Notes: generated by a model not told the origin, from the sequence alone. Positions 47,634 through 56,931 are shown, counted from the stretch's first letter. The stretch: DNA of 64,000 nt from Pseudomonas paralcaligenes (GCF_019655855.1 NZ_BPFX01000007.1:516361-580360); one strand, 5' to 3'. Program-made: numbers and translations.

Positions 47634-48923
47634 TCAAAGGATGTTGGCGTAGTCCGCTTCGATGCGATCCAGGCTGAGGTGGTTCAGGAAGTTGGAGAAA
47701 CACATCCAGGCCGCCAGCGCGTTGAGGTCGCGGAACTGCGGCGGCAGGTACTTGGGCGGCGCCACCAGGCCCTCGTCCACCAGTTGGCGCAGGGTGCGCA
47801 TGTCTTCCAGAGTGGTCTTGCCGCAGAACAGCAGCGGGATCTGCTCCAGCTTGCCCTTGCGCACGGCGAGCTGGATGTAGTTGTAGATCAGGATGAAGCC
47901 CTTGAGGTAGGACAGGTCCTTGGTGAACGGCAGGCCGTCCGGCGTGGAGCCGCGGAACACCCGGCTGGCGTTGCCGTAGCTTTCCTCCAGGCCGTAGCCC
48001 TGCTCCTGGTAGAACTCGAACACCTGGAGGAAGTCGGCGCCCTCCTCCGCCATGTGGATGGCGCGGGTGCGGTTGGTCAGCTTGCGCAGGCGGTACGGGT
48101 AGGAGGCGAAGGCGATCACTTCCATCAGGATCGCCAGCCCCTCCTGGGTCACGGTCGACGAGGGTGGGCCCTTGGCGAGGAAGGTGCAGATGGGCTGGTT
48201 GAGGCCGTTGAGGGTGGTGCCGACGTGCACCATGCCCTCGTGCACTTCCAGGGCGCGCACGTCGCGCTCGTTGAACATGGCGTCGGCGCGCACCTTGATG
48301 TAGTCGGCGCCGGCCGCCGCGTCGGCGACGATGCCGTCGGACTCGAAGACGCGGATAGTGTCGTCGCCGAAGACCCTGGCCAGACGCTCCTGCAGGATCG
48401 CCACGGCGTTCTCGGCGGTCAGCGTCTTGGCCTCGTCCTCCAGGTCGCCGCGGGCGGCGATGTTGTTCAGGTAGCCGGACAGCATCAGGCCCAGGTCGGC
48501 CAGGGTCGGGTCGCCGGCATGGAAGGCGTCCGAGGCGGCGCCGTACAGCTCCTGGGAGATCAGGCCGAAGTCGGCGGTGCCGCGCGCCTCCAGCATGCGG
48601 ATAACCATGCGGTATTCCTTGCACATGCGCCGCATGATCTGCCCGACCGGGTTGAACTGGCCGAGCTGGCGGGTGATGTCGCGCTCGATGTTCTGGAATT
48701 CCAGCTTCTTCGCCACCGGGTCGAAGGCCAGCGGCCGGCTCTCGTAGTAGGCGCGATCCACCGCCGGCAGCTTGCGCCCGCCGGCTTCGAGGAAGCCCTT
48801 GCGGACGCTGTCGTCCCATTTGATGGCGTCGAGCACGCGGATCGGCGTCTGCGCCTCGACGAGGCGCCCGGACAGGGCGCGGATGATTTCGTGGTATTCG
48901 TGCTGGGACGTGCGCCGGGTCAT
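47634..48923 (-). CDS. DUF1704 (QEGLA-motif, MATCAP-like) protein, 429 aa
   Basis: It carries the naming motif TQEGLAILMEV and a putative metallopeptidase signature VHEGMVHVGTTLNG (HExxxH-type), as in DUF1704/KIAA0895L proteins. Mammalian members (MATCAP) are tubulin tyrosine carboxypeptidases; bacterial members are annotated as 'flavohemoglobin expression-modulating QEGLA motif protein'. The bacterial substrate is unknown. No signal peptide. It is 7 bases downstream of a lipoprotein gene and surely co-transcribed with it. Confidence 0.85.
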   Translation of the reverse strand: MTRRTSQHEYHEIIRALSGRLVEAQTPIRVLDAIKWDDSVRKGFLEAGGRKLPAVDRAYYESRPLAFDPVAKKLEFQNIERDITRQLGQFNPVGQIMRRMCKEYRMVIRMLEARGTADFGLISQELYGAASDAFHAGDPTLADLGLMLSGYLNNIAARGDLEDEAKTLTAENAVAILQERLARVFGDDTIRVFESDGIVADAAAGADYIKVRADAMFNERDVRALEVHEGMVHVGTTLNGLNQPICTFLAKGPPSSTVTQEGLAILMEVIAFASYPYRLRKLTNRTRAIHMAEEGADFLQVFEFYQEQGYGLEESYGNASRVFRGSTPDGLPFTKDLSYLKGFILIYNYIQLAVRKGKLEQIPLLFCGKTTLEDMRTLRQLVDEGLVAPPKYLPPQFRDLNALAAWMCFSNFLNHLSLDRIEADYANIL

Positions 48924-48930
48924 CGAGGCG

Positions 48931-49482
48931 CTACTCGGCGCTGCGCTGGTAGCGCGCCACTTCGACGAAGACGTCGGCGTTGGCCTGGTTGTCCAGGTAG
49001 GCGAAGACCTTGTCCAGCGGGCTGGTCACCAGCACCGCCTCGCCCTTGGGCGTATCGACCGGGCGGCCTTCCAGCGTGCCCTCCTCCATTTCCTGGAGGA
49101 TGCGGTCGACGTCCAGGTTGTAGATCACCAGTTCGTTGTCGGTGGTCAGCTCGAAGCCGGCGATGGCGAAGTTGGCGCCCAGGCGCTTGGGCAGGCCGGC
49201 AGAGACGTACCAGCGGCGGCCGTGATGGGCCACGGTGAAGCCATACTCCTCGGCCACCGCATCCGCCATGTCCTCGCTCCAGACCCTGGCGCGATAGACG
49301 TTGGAACCGGCGCGGGCAACGCTCAAGTACTGCCGCTCGCCCCATTCGTCCTTGCGCTCCCAGTCGCCAAGCAGCGGGATCGGCGCCGCCTCGTTGGCCG
49401 GGATGGGGTCCTTGAAGGTCACCAGGCAACCGCTCAACAGCAGGCAACTCAGGGCGGCTATCGCGACGCGCCAGGCTTTCAT
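48931..49482 (-). CDS. Lipoprotein of unknown function, 183 aa
   Basis: ATG at 49482 (MKAWRVAIAALSCLLLSGC), lipobox LLSGC, with AAGGAG 7 bases upstream. The mature part begins LVTFKDPIPANEAAPIPLLGDWERKDEWGERQYLSV, suggestive of a small beta-rich domain. The C-terminus contains a VDRILQEMEEGTLEG helix. No family recognised. It forms an operon with the QEGLA gene. A possible leader ORF and hairpin lie just upstream. Confidence 0.7.
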   Translation of the reverse strand: MKAWRVAIAALSCLLLSGCLVTFKDPIPANEAAPIPLLGDWERKDEWGERQYLSVARAGSNVYRARVWSEDMADAVAEEYGFTVAHHGRRWYVSAGLPKRLGANFAIAGFELTTDNELVIYNLDVDRILQEMEEGTLEGRPVDTPKGEAVLVTSPLDKVFAYLDNQANADVFVEVARYQRSAE

Positions 49483-49640
49483 CAACGCACTCCTTGTGAG
49501 ATTCGATCGACCGCCACAAACGAAAAGCCCCGCCAGGGCGGGACCGGGAAGCGGGGCTCCGCGACCAGGTCCGGGAGCATCGCGGCACGGCGCGCCGGGG
49601 GCTCCAGGTCGAAGTCTTCCGGCCCTTCGACAACGGGCAT
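49482..49640 (-). CDS. Possible 52-aa leader ORF upstream of the lipoprotein
   Basis: An ATG at 49640 opens a 52-codon frame (MPVVEGPEDFDLEPPARRAA...). Its TGA overlaps the lipoprotein ATG as TGATG, an arrangement used for translational coupling. GC-rich third positions fit the genome but do not prove coding. A terminator-like hairpin sits inside the frame, which argues for either a non-coding leader or an attenuation arrangement. Low confidence. Confidence 0.25.
   Translation of the reverse strand: MPVVEGPEDFDLEPPARRAAMLPDLVAEPRFPVPPWRGFSFVAVDRISQGVR
49522..49558 (-). terminator. Orphan hairpin terminator in the lipoprotein leader
   Basis: On the minus strand AGCCCCGC, a 17-base loop and GCGGGGCT are followed by TTTCG. 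No gene on this strand ends here; the nearest upstream one is lysS, which has its own terminator at 49931. It therefore lies in the leader of the lipoprotein-QEGLA operon, 40 bases before the start, and might act as an attenuator or end a short RNA. Confidence 0.55.
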
Positions 49641-49756
49641 GATATTCCATCCCCCCGACAAGCGTAGTCAACACCCTCTCCCCCGTCCCAGAGCCGCCGG
49701 CCAGCCACCAACACAGACATCGCACTGCGGGCGACGATCCATCCGGGTATGAAAAA

Positions 49757-49924
49757 GGCGATATCCCCGTTAGATGTTGTATTGCTCTGGATCCCTTCTG
49801 GATCCCCGCCTGCGCGGGGATGACGAGGTAGGGGCGTCATTCCCGCGGCGGGAATCCAGAGGCAGGCACCAGCAGCCTTCAGATAGAGGGGCTTGACCGC
49901 GCAACACGCAACGGGGACATAGCC
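49757..49924. mobile_element. Small non-coding element, dRS3-core type (copy E)
   Basis: The left end GGCGATATCCCCGTTAG... (49757-49779) and right end CAACACGCAACGGGGACAT to AGCC (49902-49924) are inverted relatives. ATGAAAAA lies directly outside both (49749-49756 and 49925-49932), a clean 8-bp duplication. The core contains the dRS3-like palindromes (GGATCCCCGCCTGCGCGGGG and GTCATTCCCGCGGCGGGAAT). Read on the minus strand, it is homologous along its length to unit B at 22337. It abuts the lysS terminator. Confidence 0.88.
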
Positions 49925-49930
49925 ATGAAA

Positions 49931-49963
49931 AAAGGGGCCTGTCATCACGACAGGCCCCTCCTT
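49931..49963 (-). terminator. lysS terminator
   Basis: On the minus strand GGGGCCTGTC-GTGAT-GACAGGCCCC is followed by TTTTTTCAT. It lies about 20 bases past the lysS stop. The T-tract is part of the 8-bp duplication of the adjoining mobile element. Confidence 0.9.
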
Positions 49964-49981
49964 CTACCCCGGCGCTCCGCG

Positions 49982-51484
49982 TCAGGCCTGCGGGCGCATG
50001 TGCGGGAACAGGATCACATCGCGGATCGACGGCGAGTCGGTCAGCAGCATCACCAGGCGGTCGATGCCGATGCCTTCGCCGGCGGTCGGCGGCATGCCGT
50101 ATTCCAGGGCGCGGACGAAATCGGCGTCGTAGTGCATGGCCTCGTCGTCGCCGGCGTCCTTCTCGGCCACCTGCTGGTGGAAGCGCTCGGCCTGGTCCTC
50201 GGCGTCGTTCAGCTCGGAGTAGGCGTTGGCGATCTCGCGGCCGCCGATGAACAGCTCGAAGCGGTCGGTCACGCTCGGATCGTCATCGCTGCGACGGGCC
50301 AGCGGGGAGACCTCGAAGGGATAGCGGGTGATGAAGTGCGGCTGCTCCAGCTTGTGCTCGACCAGCTCCTCGAAAATCATCACCTGCAGCTTGCCCAGGC
50401 CCTCGTGGCCGAGCACCTTGGCGCCGGCCTTCTTGGCGATGGCGCGGGCCTTCTCCACGTCGTTGAGGTCGGCCGCGGTGATGTCCGGGTTGTATTTGAG
50501 GATGGAGTCGAACACCGACAGGCGCACGAACGGCTCGCCGAAGTGGAACACCTTGTCGCCGTAGGGCACGTCGGTGGTGCCGAGGACGGTCTGGGCCAGC
50601 TCGCGGAACAGTTCCTCGGTCAGGTCCATGTTGTCTTCGTAGTCGGCGTAGGCCTGGTAGAACTCGAGCATGGTGAACTCGGGGTTGTGCCGGGTCGAGA
50701 CGCCTTCGTTGCGGAAGTTGCGGTTGATCTCGAAGACCTTCTCGAAGCCGCCGACCACCAGGCGCTTGAGGTACAGCTCCGGCGCGATGCGCAGGAACAT
50801 CTGCATGTCCAGCGCGTTGTGGTGGGTCTCGAACGGCTTGGCCGCGGCGCCGCCGGGGATGGTCTGCAGCATCGGGGTTTCCACTTCGAGGAAACCGCGC
50901 TCGTTGAGGAAGCGACGGATGTGCGCGATCACCTGGGAGCGCACGCGGAAGGTGTCGCGCACCTCGTCGTTGACGATCAGGTCGACATAGCGCTGGCGGT
51001 AGCGCTGCTCGGTGTCGGTCAGGCCGTGGTGCTTGTCCGGCAGCGGGCGCAGCGACTTGGTCAGCAGGCGCACGTTCTGCATGTCGACGTACAGGTCACC
51101 CTTGCCGGAACGGGCCAGGGTGCCCTCGGCGGCGATGATGTCGCCCAGGTCGAAGTGCTTGACCGCTTCCAGCTGCTGCTCGGAGAGGGTCTTGCGGTTG
51201 ACGTAGACCTGCAGGCGGCCGGAGGTGTCCTGGATGACGATGAAGGCGCCGCGGTTGAGCATGATGCGACCGGCGACCTTGACCGGGATGGCGGCAGCTT
51301 CCAGTTCTTCCTTGGTCTTGTCCGCGTACTGCTTCTGCAGGTCGGCGCACAGGTTGTCGCGGCGGAAGTCGTTGGGGAAGGCGTTGCCCTGCTCGCGGAT
51401 GGCGGCAAGCTTTTCCTTGCGCTGGGCAATCAGCTTGTTTTCTTCCTGCTGCAGTTCGTGCTGGTCGAGTTGTTGGTCGCTCAT
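49982..51484 (-). CDS. lysS: Lysyl-tRNA synthetase, class II
   Basis: 500 aa from ATG 51484 ([18 protein letters not shown]); two earlier in-frame ATGs (51490, 51499) are unlikely because the conserved start is MSDQQ. It has an N-terminal OB-fold anticodon-binding domain, then class II motifs [26 protein letters not shown] (motif 2) and [14 protein letters not shown] (motif 3). It charges tRNA-Lys in the cytosol. It is downstream of prfB, the standard prfB-lysS order. Confidence 0.98.
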   Translation of the reverse strand: MSDQQLDQHELQQEENKLIAQRKEKLAAIREQGNAFPNDFRRDNLCADLQKQYADKTKEELEAAAIPVKVAGRIMLNRGAFIVIQDTSGRLQVYVNRKTLSEQQLEAVKHFDLGDIIAAEGTLARSGKGDLYVDMQNVRLLTKSLRPLPDKHHGLTDTEQRYRQRYVDLIVNDEVRDTFRVRSQVIAHIRRFLNERGFLEVETPMLQTIPGGAAAKPFETHHNALDMQMFLRIAPELYLKRLVVGGFEKVFEINRNFRNEGVSTRHNPEFTMLEFYQAYADYEDNMDLTEELFRELAQTVLGTTDVPYGDKVFHFGEPFVRLSVFDSILKYNPDITAADLNDVEKARAIAKKAGAKVLGHEGLGKLQVMIFEELVEHKLEQPHFITRYPFEVSPLARRSDDDPSVTDRFELFIGGREIANAYSELNDAEDQAERFHQQVAEKDAGDDEAMHYDADFVRALEYGMPPTAGEGIGIDRLVMLLTDSPSIRDVILFPHMRPQA

Positions 51485-51607
51485 GGTCATCGGTTCCATC
51501 TAGGGTTCGTCCCCTCTCCCGCCGGGAGAGGGTTAGGGTGAGGGGATGGGCAGCGGCCCCTCACCCCCGCCCTCTCCCAGGGGGAGAGGGAGTCATATCG
51601 GGTCGTC

Positions 51608-52703
51608 TCAGAGACCTTGTTTCAGGCTGGCTTCGAGGTAGCCGTCGAGGTCGCCATCGAGCACCTTCTGGCAGTCGCTGCGCTCGACGCCGGTACGCAG
51701 ATCCTTGATGCGCGAATCATCGAGCACGTAGGAGCGGATCTGGTGGCCCCAGCCGATGTCCGACTTGCTGTCTTCCAGAGCCTGCGAGGCGGCGTTGCGC
51801 TTCTGCATCTCCAGCTCATACAACTTGGCCCGCAGCATCTTCATGGCGGTGTCCTTGTTGGCGTGCTGGGAGCGTTCGTTCTGGCAGGCCACCACGGTGT
51901 TGGTCGGCACGTGGGTGATCCGCACCGCCGAGTCGGTGGTGTTGACGTGCTGACCACCGGCGCCGGAGGAGCGGTAGGTGTCGATGCGCAGGTCGGACGG
52001 GTTGATCTCGATCTCGACCTTGTCGTCGATCTCGGGCGACACGAACACCGCCGAGAACGAGGTGTGGCGGCGGGCGCCGGAGTCGAACGGGCTCTTGCGC
52101 ACCAGACGGTGCACGCCGATCTCGGTACGCAGCCAGCCGAAGGCGTACTCGCCCTTGATGTGCACGGTGGCGCCCTTGATCCCGGCGACCTCGCCCTCGG
52201 ACAGCTCGACGATCTCGGCGCTGAATCCGCGCTTGTCGGCCCAGCGCAGGTACATGCGCAGCAGGATGTTGGCCCAGTCCTGGGCCTCGGTGCCGCCGGA
52301 ACCGGCCTGGATGTCCAGGTAGCAGTTGTTGGTGTCCATCTCGCCACTGAACATGCGGCGGAATTCCAGCTTCTCGAGGATCTCGCGCAGGCGCTCGACT
52401 TCGGCGGCGACGTCGTTCACCGCACCTTCGTCGTTCTCCTCGACGGCCATGTCGAGCAGGTCGCGGGAGTCGGCCAGGCCATTGCTGAGGTCGTCCAGGG
52501 TCTCGACGATTTGCGCCAGGGTGGCGCGCTCGCGGCCCAGGTTCTGGGCGTACTCCGGGTTGTTCCAGACGTTCGGGTCTTCGAGTTCGCGGTTTACTTC
52601 GACGAGACGATCATGCTTGTGATCGTAGTCAAAGATACCCCCGAATCGTCTGGGTCCGCTCGGACAGGTCCTTGATGCTGTTGAGGATCGGATTGATTTC
52701 CAT
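51608..52703 (-). CDS. prfB: Peptide chain release factor 2 (programmed +1 frameshift)
   Basis: The frame from ATG 52703 encodes 24 residues ([24 protein letters not shown]) and meets an in-frame TGA at 52631-52629. The slippery CTT-TGA-C is preceded by the SD-like AGGGGG, the same site as in E. coli. A +1 shift joins GAC at 52630 and continues to 51608, giving 364 residues. GGQ ([14 protein letters not shown]) and the RF2 tripeptide SPF ([14 protein letters not shown]) are present. RF2 reads UAA/UGA, so low RF2 favours the shift. Coordinates: join of 52703-52632 and 52630-51608. Confidence 0.97.
52628..52645 (-). promoter_or_regulatory. RF2 autoregulatory frameshift site
   Basis: On the minus strand the order is AGGGGG, TAT, CTT, TGA, C. 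The internal Shine-Dalgarno-like AGGGGG, the slippery CTT and the weak-context stop TGAC are all in the canonical arrangement. Confidence 0.95.
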
Positions 52704-52856
52704 GGCTGGCGGCACTCGCAGGTAAAACTTCGGAAAAGCTGCGGAGTATACCTGACTCGGACATTACTGGCAGTCGCCAAAACCGGCCATGCAGACGAGC
52801 GATGCATCGCCCCCTAGCCCGCCAGCAAGCCATTGCTTTTGAAATGAGTAGCTACA

Positions 52857-52875
52857 TAGAATAATTATCATTCAG
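52857..52875. promoter_or_regulatory. Fur-box-like site upstream of the sigma factor
   Basis: AGAATAATTATCATTCAGT matches the Fur consensus GATAATGATAATCATTATC in its AT-rich halves (AATAATTATCATT). It lies 28 bases before the ECF sigma gene start, as expected for an iron-repressed FecI-type gene. Confidence 0.7.
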
Positions 52876-52902
52876 TAATCGTTTCGGAATCCGAGATCTG
52901 CC

Positions 52903-53412
52903 GTGTCTGCGACCAGTTCCAGCGAGCCCCACGAATTCCACCAGCTTTACAGCGACCACCATGCCTGGCTCTATCGCTGGCTGCGTCGTCGCCTGGGCTG
53001 CTCGCACCATGCGGCGGATCTGGCCCACGACACTTACCTGCGCATTCTCAGCAGCCGTCAGGCTCCATCAGCCGAGCAGGCCCGCCCGCACCTGATGCAG
53101 ATCGCCAGGGGCCTGGTGATCGACCGCTACCGCCGCCAAACCATCGAGCTGGCCTACCAGCAGGCGCTGAGCATGCAGCCGGAAACCCTGGCCCCGTCAG
53201 CCGAAGAGCGCGTGCTGATCATCGAGGCGCTGATGCAGATCGACAGCATGCTCGCCAGCCTGAAGCCGCTGGTGCGGGAAACCTTCCTGCTGTCGCGCTT
53301 CGAGGGGCTGACCTACTCCGAGATCGCCAAACGCCTGGGCATCGCCGTGGCGACCGTGCGCAAGTACATGCTGGTCGCCATGCACGCCTGCGTGGCGGCG
53401 ACGGCGGAATGA
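52903..53412 (+). CDS. ECF sigma factor, FecI-like, 169 aa
   Basis: GTG start at 52903 (MSATSSSEPHEFHQLY). Region 2 is LYRWLRRRLGCSHHAADLAHDTYLRILSS, and region 4 is LSRFEGLTYSEIAKRLGIAVATVRKYM. It belongs to the iron-starvation ECF group that transcribes a cognate TonB receptor gene after signalling from the outer membrane through FecR. It overlaps the fecR-like gene as ATGA. A Fur-box-like site precedes it. Confidence 0.93.
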   Translation: MSATSSSEPHEFHQLYSDHHAWLYRWLRRRLGCSHHAADLAHDTYLRILSSRQAPSAEQARPHLMQIARGLVIDRYRRQTIELAYQQALSMQPETLAPSAEERVLIIEALMQIDSMLASLKPLVRETFLLSRFEGLTYSEIAKRLGIAVATVRKYMLVAMHACVAATAE

Positions 53413-54386
53413 GCCTCGTCATGCCGCACGCCGAGCTGCATAGACAGGCACAAGAAACAGCCATGCACTGGCAGGTCATCCTCTGGTCCGGCGAGGTGAC
53501 GGAGCAGGAACAGCAGGCGTTTCATGCCTGGCTGCACGCCGATAGCGCGCACCAGCACGCCTGGCAGGCACTCCAGCGCGCCTGCCGGCCGCTGAGCCAG
53601 GTGCCGGCGGCCATCGCCAGCCAGGCCCTACGCAGTGCGCCAGCCAATCAGCCGCGGCGCAAGGTGCTGCTGGGCCTGGGCCTGCTGTGCGCCAGCCTGG
53701 CGAGCGCCCGGCTGATCCAGCAGACGCCGCAGTGGCAGACCGCCCGCGCCGACTATCGCACCCGGCGTGGCGAAACCCGGCGCGTCAGCCTGCCTGACGG
53801 CACCCTGCTGACGCTGAATACCGACAGTGCGGTCGATCTGCACTTCTCCGCCAGCGCCCGCACGCTCCAACTGCTCCAGGGCGAAGTACTGATCAGCACC
53901 GCCGCCGACCCGGCCGCCACACCCCGCCCGTTCCGGGTCAGCACGCCCGCTGGCGACATCCGTCCGATCGGCACGCAGTTTTCGGTACGCCGCCTGGACG
54001 ACGAGCAAGGCAGCGTGCAGGTACAGGTATTCGCCGGGGCCGTCGAGATCAGCCCACAGGCCGGCGTCAGCAGTCGTCTGGAGGCGGGTCAGCAGGCGCG
54101 CTTCGACCGACTGCGCACCACCCGCCCGCTGCCGGCCCTGCCCAGCAGTGCGGCCTGGGCCAGGGGCCTGCTGGTCGCCGAGCAACAGCGCCTGGGGGAT
54201 TTCCTGGACGAATTGAGCCGCTACCGCCCCGGCGTGCTGCGCTACGCACCGGAAATCGCCGAGCTGCCGGTATCCGGGGTTTATCCCCTGGCGGATACCG
54301 ACGTCATCCTGCATGCGCTGGAGCAGGCGCTGCCCATCCGCGTCAGCCGCGTGACCCGCTACTGGATCAGCGTCGCCGCGCGCTGA
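53409..54386 (+). CDS. FecR-like anti-sigma/sigma regulator, 325 aa
   Basis: A cytoplasmic N-terminal domain (AQETAMHWQVILWSGEVTEQEQQAFHAWL) binds the sigma factor. A single TM segment (LLGLGLLCASLASARL, about 87-102) leads to the periplasmic FecR domain (YRTRRGETRRVSLPDGTLLTLNTDSAVDL...IRPIGTQFSVRRL). The C-terminal part (QRLGDFLDELSRYRPGVLRY) contacts the receptor's signalling domain. It forms a unit with the sigma gene (4-base overlap) and the receptor 110 bases downstream. Confidence 0.93.
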   Translation: MSLVMPHAELHRQAQETAMHWQVILWSGEVTEQEQQAFHAWLHADSAHQHAWQALQRACRPLSQVPAAIASQALRSAPANQPRRKVLLGLGLLCASLASARLIQQTPQWQTARADYRTRRGETRRVSLPDGTLLTLNTDSAVDLHFSASARTLQLLQGEVLISTAADPAATPRPFRVSTPAGDIRPIGTQFSVRRLDDEQGSVQVQVFAGAVEISPQAGVSSRLEAGQQARFDRLRTTRPLPALPSSAAWARGLLVAEQQRLGDFLDELSRYRPGVLRYAPEIAELPVSGVYPLADTDVILHALEQALPIRVSRVTRYWISVAAR

Positions 54387-54495
54387 GCGCCGAAAAATTT
54401 TCCAGCAGGCCGTAGCACTTTTTCGTTCTCGTGCGGGATTAGCCACAGAAGCCCGATTACTTCTGCCCTTCTGTAGCCCCTCACAAGGACACATC

Positions 54496-56931
54496 ATGCC
54501 AACCCGCACAACGCAACCTCACGCGCCAGCACTGCTGCTACTCGGTTGCCTGGCTACCGCCATCATCGGCAGCTACGCACAGGCCCAGCCAGCCACGCAG
54601 AGCCTGCAACAGATGCAGTTCGCCATTCCCGCCGGCCGCCTGGACCAGGTACTCAACCAGTTCGCCGCTGCCACCGGCATCCTCCTGGCGGTGGATGGCA
54701 ACCTGACCCGCGACCGGGTTAGCCAAGGGCTGCAAGGAACCCATAGCGTCCACAGCGGGTTGGCGACGATTCTTGCCGACACCGGGCTGACCACCGAGCA
54801 AACCGGGCCGGCGCAGTATCGGCTGAGCCTGATTGCGGATGAGCTGACCACGCTGCCGGACACCTACATCGCCGCCAGCCAAATCAATGAAACGCCCCAG
54901 GGGCCGGTCGCCGGCTATATCGCCCAACGCAGCGCCAGCGCCACCAAGACCGACACCAGCCTGCTGCGCACCCCGCAGGCGGTGACCGTGATCAGCGCGC
55001 AGCAGGCCCAGGCGCAGGGCGCACACAGCCTCACCCAGTCGCTGCGCTATGCCGCCGGGCTGTCGCCGGAAGTGCGCGGTTCCTCGACCCGCTACGACAT
55101 CCCCTACATCCGGGGTTTCGGCTCCCCCAGCGACCCGATCATCTTCCAGGATGGCCTGCGCCTGCTGCGCGGCCCCGGTTATGCCATTCCCCAGGTAGAA
55201 GCCTGGGGCAGCGAACGCATCGAGCTGCTCAGGGGGCCGTCTTCGACCCTGTACGGCACCGCCATGCCCGGCGGGCTGGTCAACGCCATATCCAAGCGCC
55301 CCACCGACTACACGCGCGGCGAAGCGCAGTTGCAGCTTGGCAGCCACGATCACTACCAGGCCGCACTGGACCTGTCCGGCCCGGCCAATGAAGAAGGCAC
55401 GCTGCTCTATCGCCTGGTAACGCTCGGCAAGGTGGCCGACACCCAGGTGGTCAACAGCGAGGAAGAGCGCTACTACATCGCCCCGTCGCTGACGCTCAAG
55501 CCCAACGAGCGCACCCGCCTGACCCTGCTCAGCAGCTACCAGAAAGACCCGGAAGGCGGCTACTACGGCATCCTGCCGACCGTGGGCAGCCTGTGGAAAA
55601 GCCAGGCCGGGAAAATCCCCCGGGATTTCAACGACGGCGACCCGGCATTTTCCGAGTACGACCGCGAACAGTACGCACTGGGCTATGAATTCGAGTACGA
55701 CCTCGACGACACCTGGAGCCTGCGCCATCACCTGCGCTACCTCAGGGCCGACGCGATCAGCAAGGACGTTGCCACCGCAGCCCTGGAGGCGGACAACCAC
55801 ACCATCCGCCGCTATGCGCTGGCGACGGACGAGTCGATAGACGGCATCGTCTCGGACCTGCAACTGCAATCGCTATTCACCACCGGCATTGTGCAACACA
55901 CGCTGCTGATGGGCTGGGAGCATCAGGACATCGACTCCACGCAAAAGCGGCTTTACGGCAGCGCACCGTCCATCGACTACCTCAACCCGCGCTACGGCAT
56001 TGCCACGACGCTGAACCTCGGCCCGTTCATCGACCAGGACCAGGCCATCGAACAGAACGCGGTCTACGTGCAGGACCAACTGCAACTGGGCAACTGGGGC
56101 CTGCTGCTGGGCGGTCGCTACGATCGCGTACACACCGACACCGACGACAACCGCACTGCGGTCAGCCAGCGTCAGCGGGACAGCGCCTTCAGCGGCAAGC
56201 TGGGCCTGCTGTACAACTTCACCGAGCAACTGGTGGCCTATGGCAGCTATGCCACCTCCTTCCTGCCGGTCAGCGGTACCGATCACCTGGGCAAGGCCCT
56301 GACGCCGACCACCTCCAAGCAGTACGAACTGGGCCTGAAATATCAGCCGGCCAGTTTCGACGGGCTGTTCACCCTCGCCTATTTCGACATCACCCAGCAG
56401 GACGTGGTCGCCACCGTCAACCCGCTCATGCGCTACCAGACCGGCGAGATACGCTCCAAGGGCATCGAACTGGAAGGCAAGGCCAGCCTCGACCAGCGCA
56501 CCCAGCTCATCGCCGCCCTGAGCTATACCGATGCCAAGGTCAGCCAGAGCGTGGGCGTCGACAAAGGCGACTCACCTATCGGCATTCCCGATCGCAGCGC
56601 CTCGCTGTGGCTGGACCATCGCCTCGCCCACCCCGCACTCGACGGCCTGACCATCGGCGCTGGCGTGCGCTACATCGGCGAGGCCGTCGGCGGTTACAGC
56701 CCAACGGCGTTCACCCCCGGCGCACGCCGCCTGGATGTGCCTGGCTATACCCTGCTCGACGCCATGGCCAGATACGACTTCGGCGTCCTGGATGGCCGGC
56801 TCGACGGCATCAGCGTCCAGCTCAATGCCAACAACCTCGCCGACAAGACCTACGTCACCTGCCTGAGCAACAACTTCTGCAATTACGGCAACGGCAGGAC
56901 GGTCTATGCCTCGCTGAACTACCAATGGTGA
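54496..56931 (+). CDS. TonB-dependent siderophore receptor with signalling domain, 811 aa
   Basis: The signal peptide (to about SYAQAQ) is followed by an STN signalling domain (MQFAIPAGRLDQVLNQFAAATGILL...), which couples to the FecR-like protein. A plug domain (SLLRTPQAVTVISAQQAQ..., YIRGFGSPSDPIIFQDGLRLLR) and a 22-strand barrel ending in YASLNYQW follow. FhuA/FoxA-type siderophore receptors have this order. The ligand is not identifiable, but a ferric hydroxamate or similar siderophore is plausible. The C-terminus overlaps the MFS gene. Confidence 0.93.
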   Translation: MPTRTTQPHAPALLLLGCLATAIIGSYAQAQPATQSLQQMQFAIPAGRLDQVLNQFAAATGILLAVDGNLTRDRVSQGLQGTHSVHSGLATILADTGLTTEQTGPAQYRLSLIADELTTLPDTYIAASQINETPQGPVAGYIAQRSASATKTDTSLLRTPQAVTVISAQQAQAQGAHSLTQSLRYAAGLSPEVRGSSTRYDIPYIRGFGSPSDPIIFQDGLRLLRGPGYAIPQVEAWGSERIELLRGPSSTLYGTAMPGGLVNAISKRPTDYTRGEAQLQLGSHDHYQAALDLSGPANEEGTLLYRLVTLGKVADTQVVNSEEERYYIAPSLTLKPNERTRLTLLSSYQKDPEGGYYGILPTVGSLWKSQAGKIPRDFNDGDPAFSEYDREQYALGYEFEYDLDDTWSLRHHLRYLRADAISKDVATAALEADNHTIRRYALATDESIDGIVSDLQLQSLFTTGIVQHTLLMGWEHQDIDSTQKRLYGSAPSIDYLNPRYGIATTLNLGPFIDQDQAIEQNAVYVQDQLQLGNWGLLLGGRYDRVHTDTDDNRTAVSQRQRDSAFSGKLGLLYNFTEQLVAYGSYATSFLPVSGTDHLGKALTPTTSKQYELGLKYQPASFDGLFTLAYFDITQQDVVATVNPLMRYQTGEIRSKGIELEGKASLDQRTQLIAALSYTDAKVSQSVGVDKGDSPIGIPDRSASLWLDHRLAHPALDGLTIGAGVRYIGEAVGGYSPTAFTPGARRLDVPGYTLLDAMARYDFGVLDGRLDGISVQLNANNLADKTYVTCLSNNFCNYGNGRTVYASLNYQW

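Noticed and set aside
52594..52833. prfB as a broken gene or two separate genes
   Set aside because: The in-frame TGA lies in the canonical RF2 programmed frameshift context.
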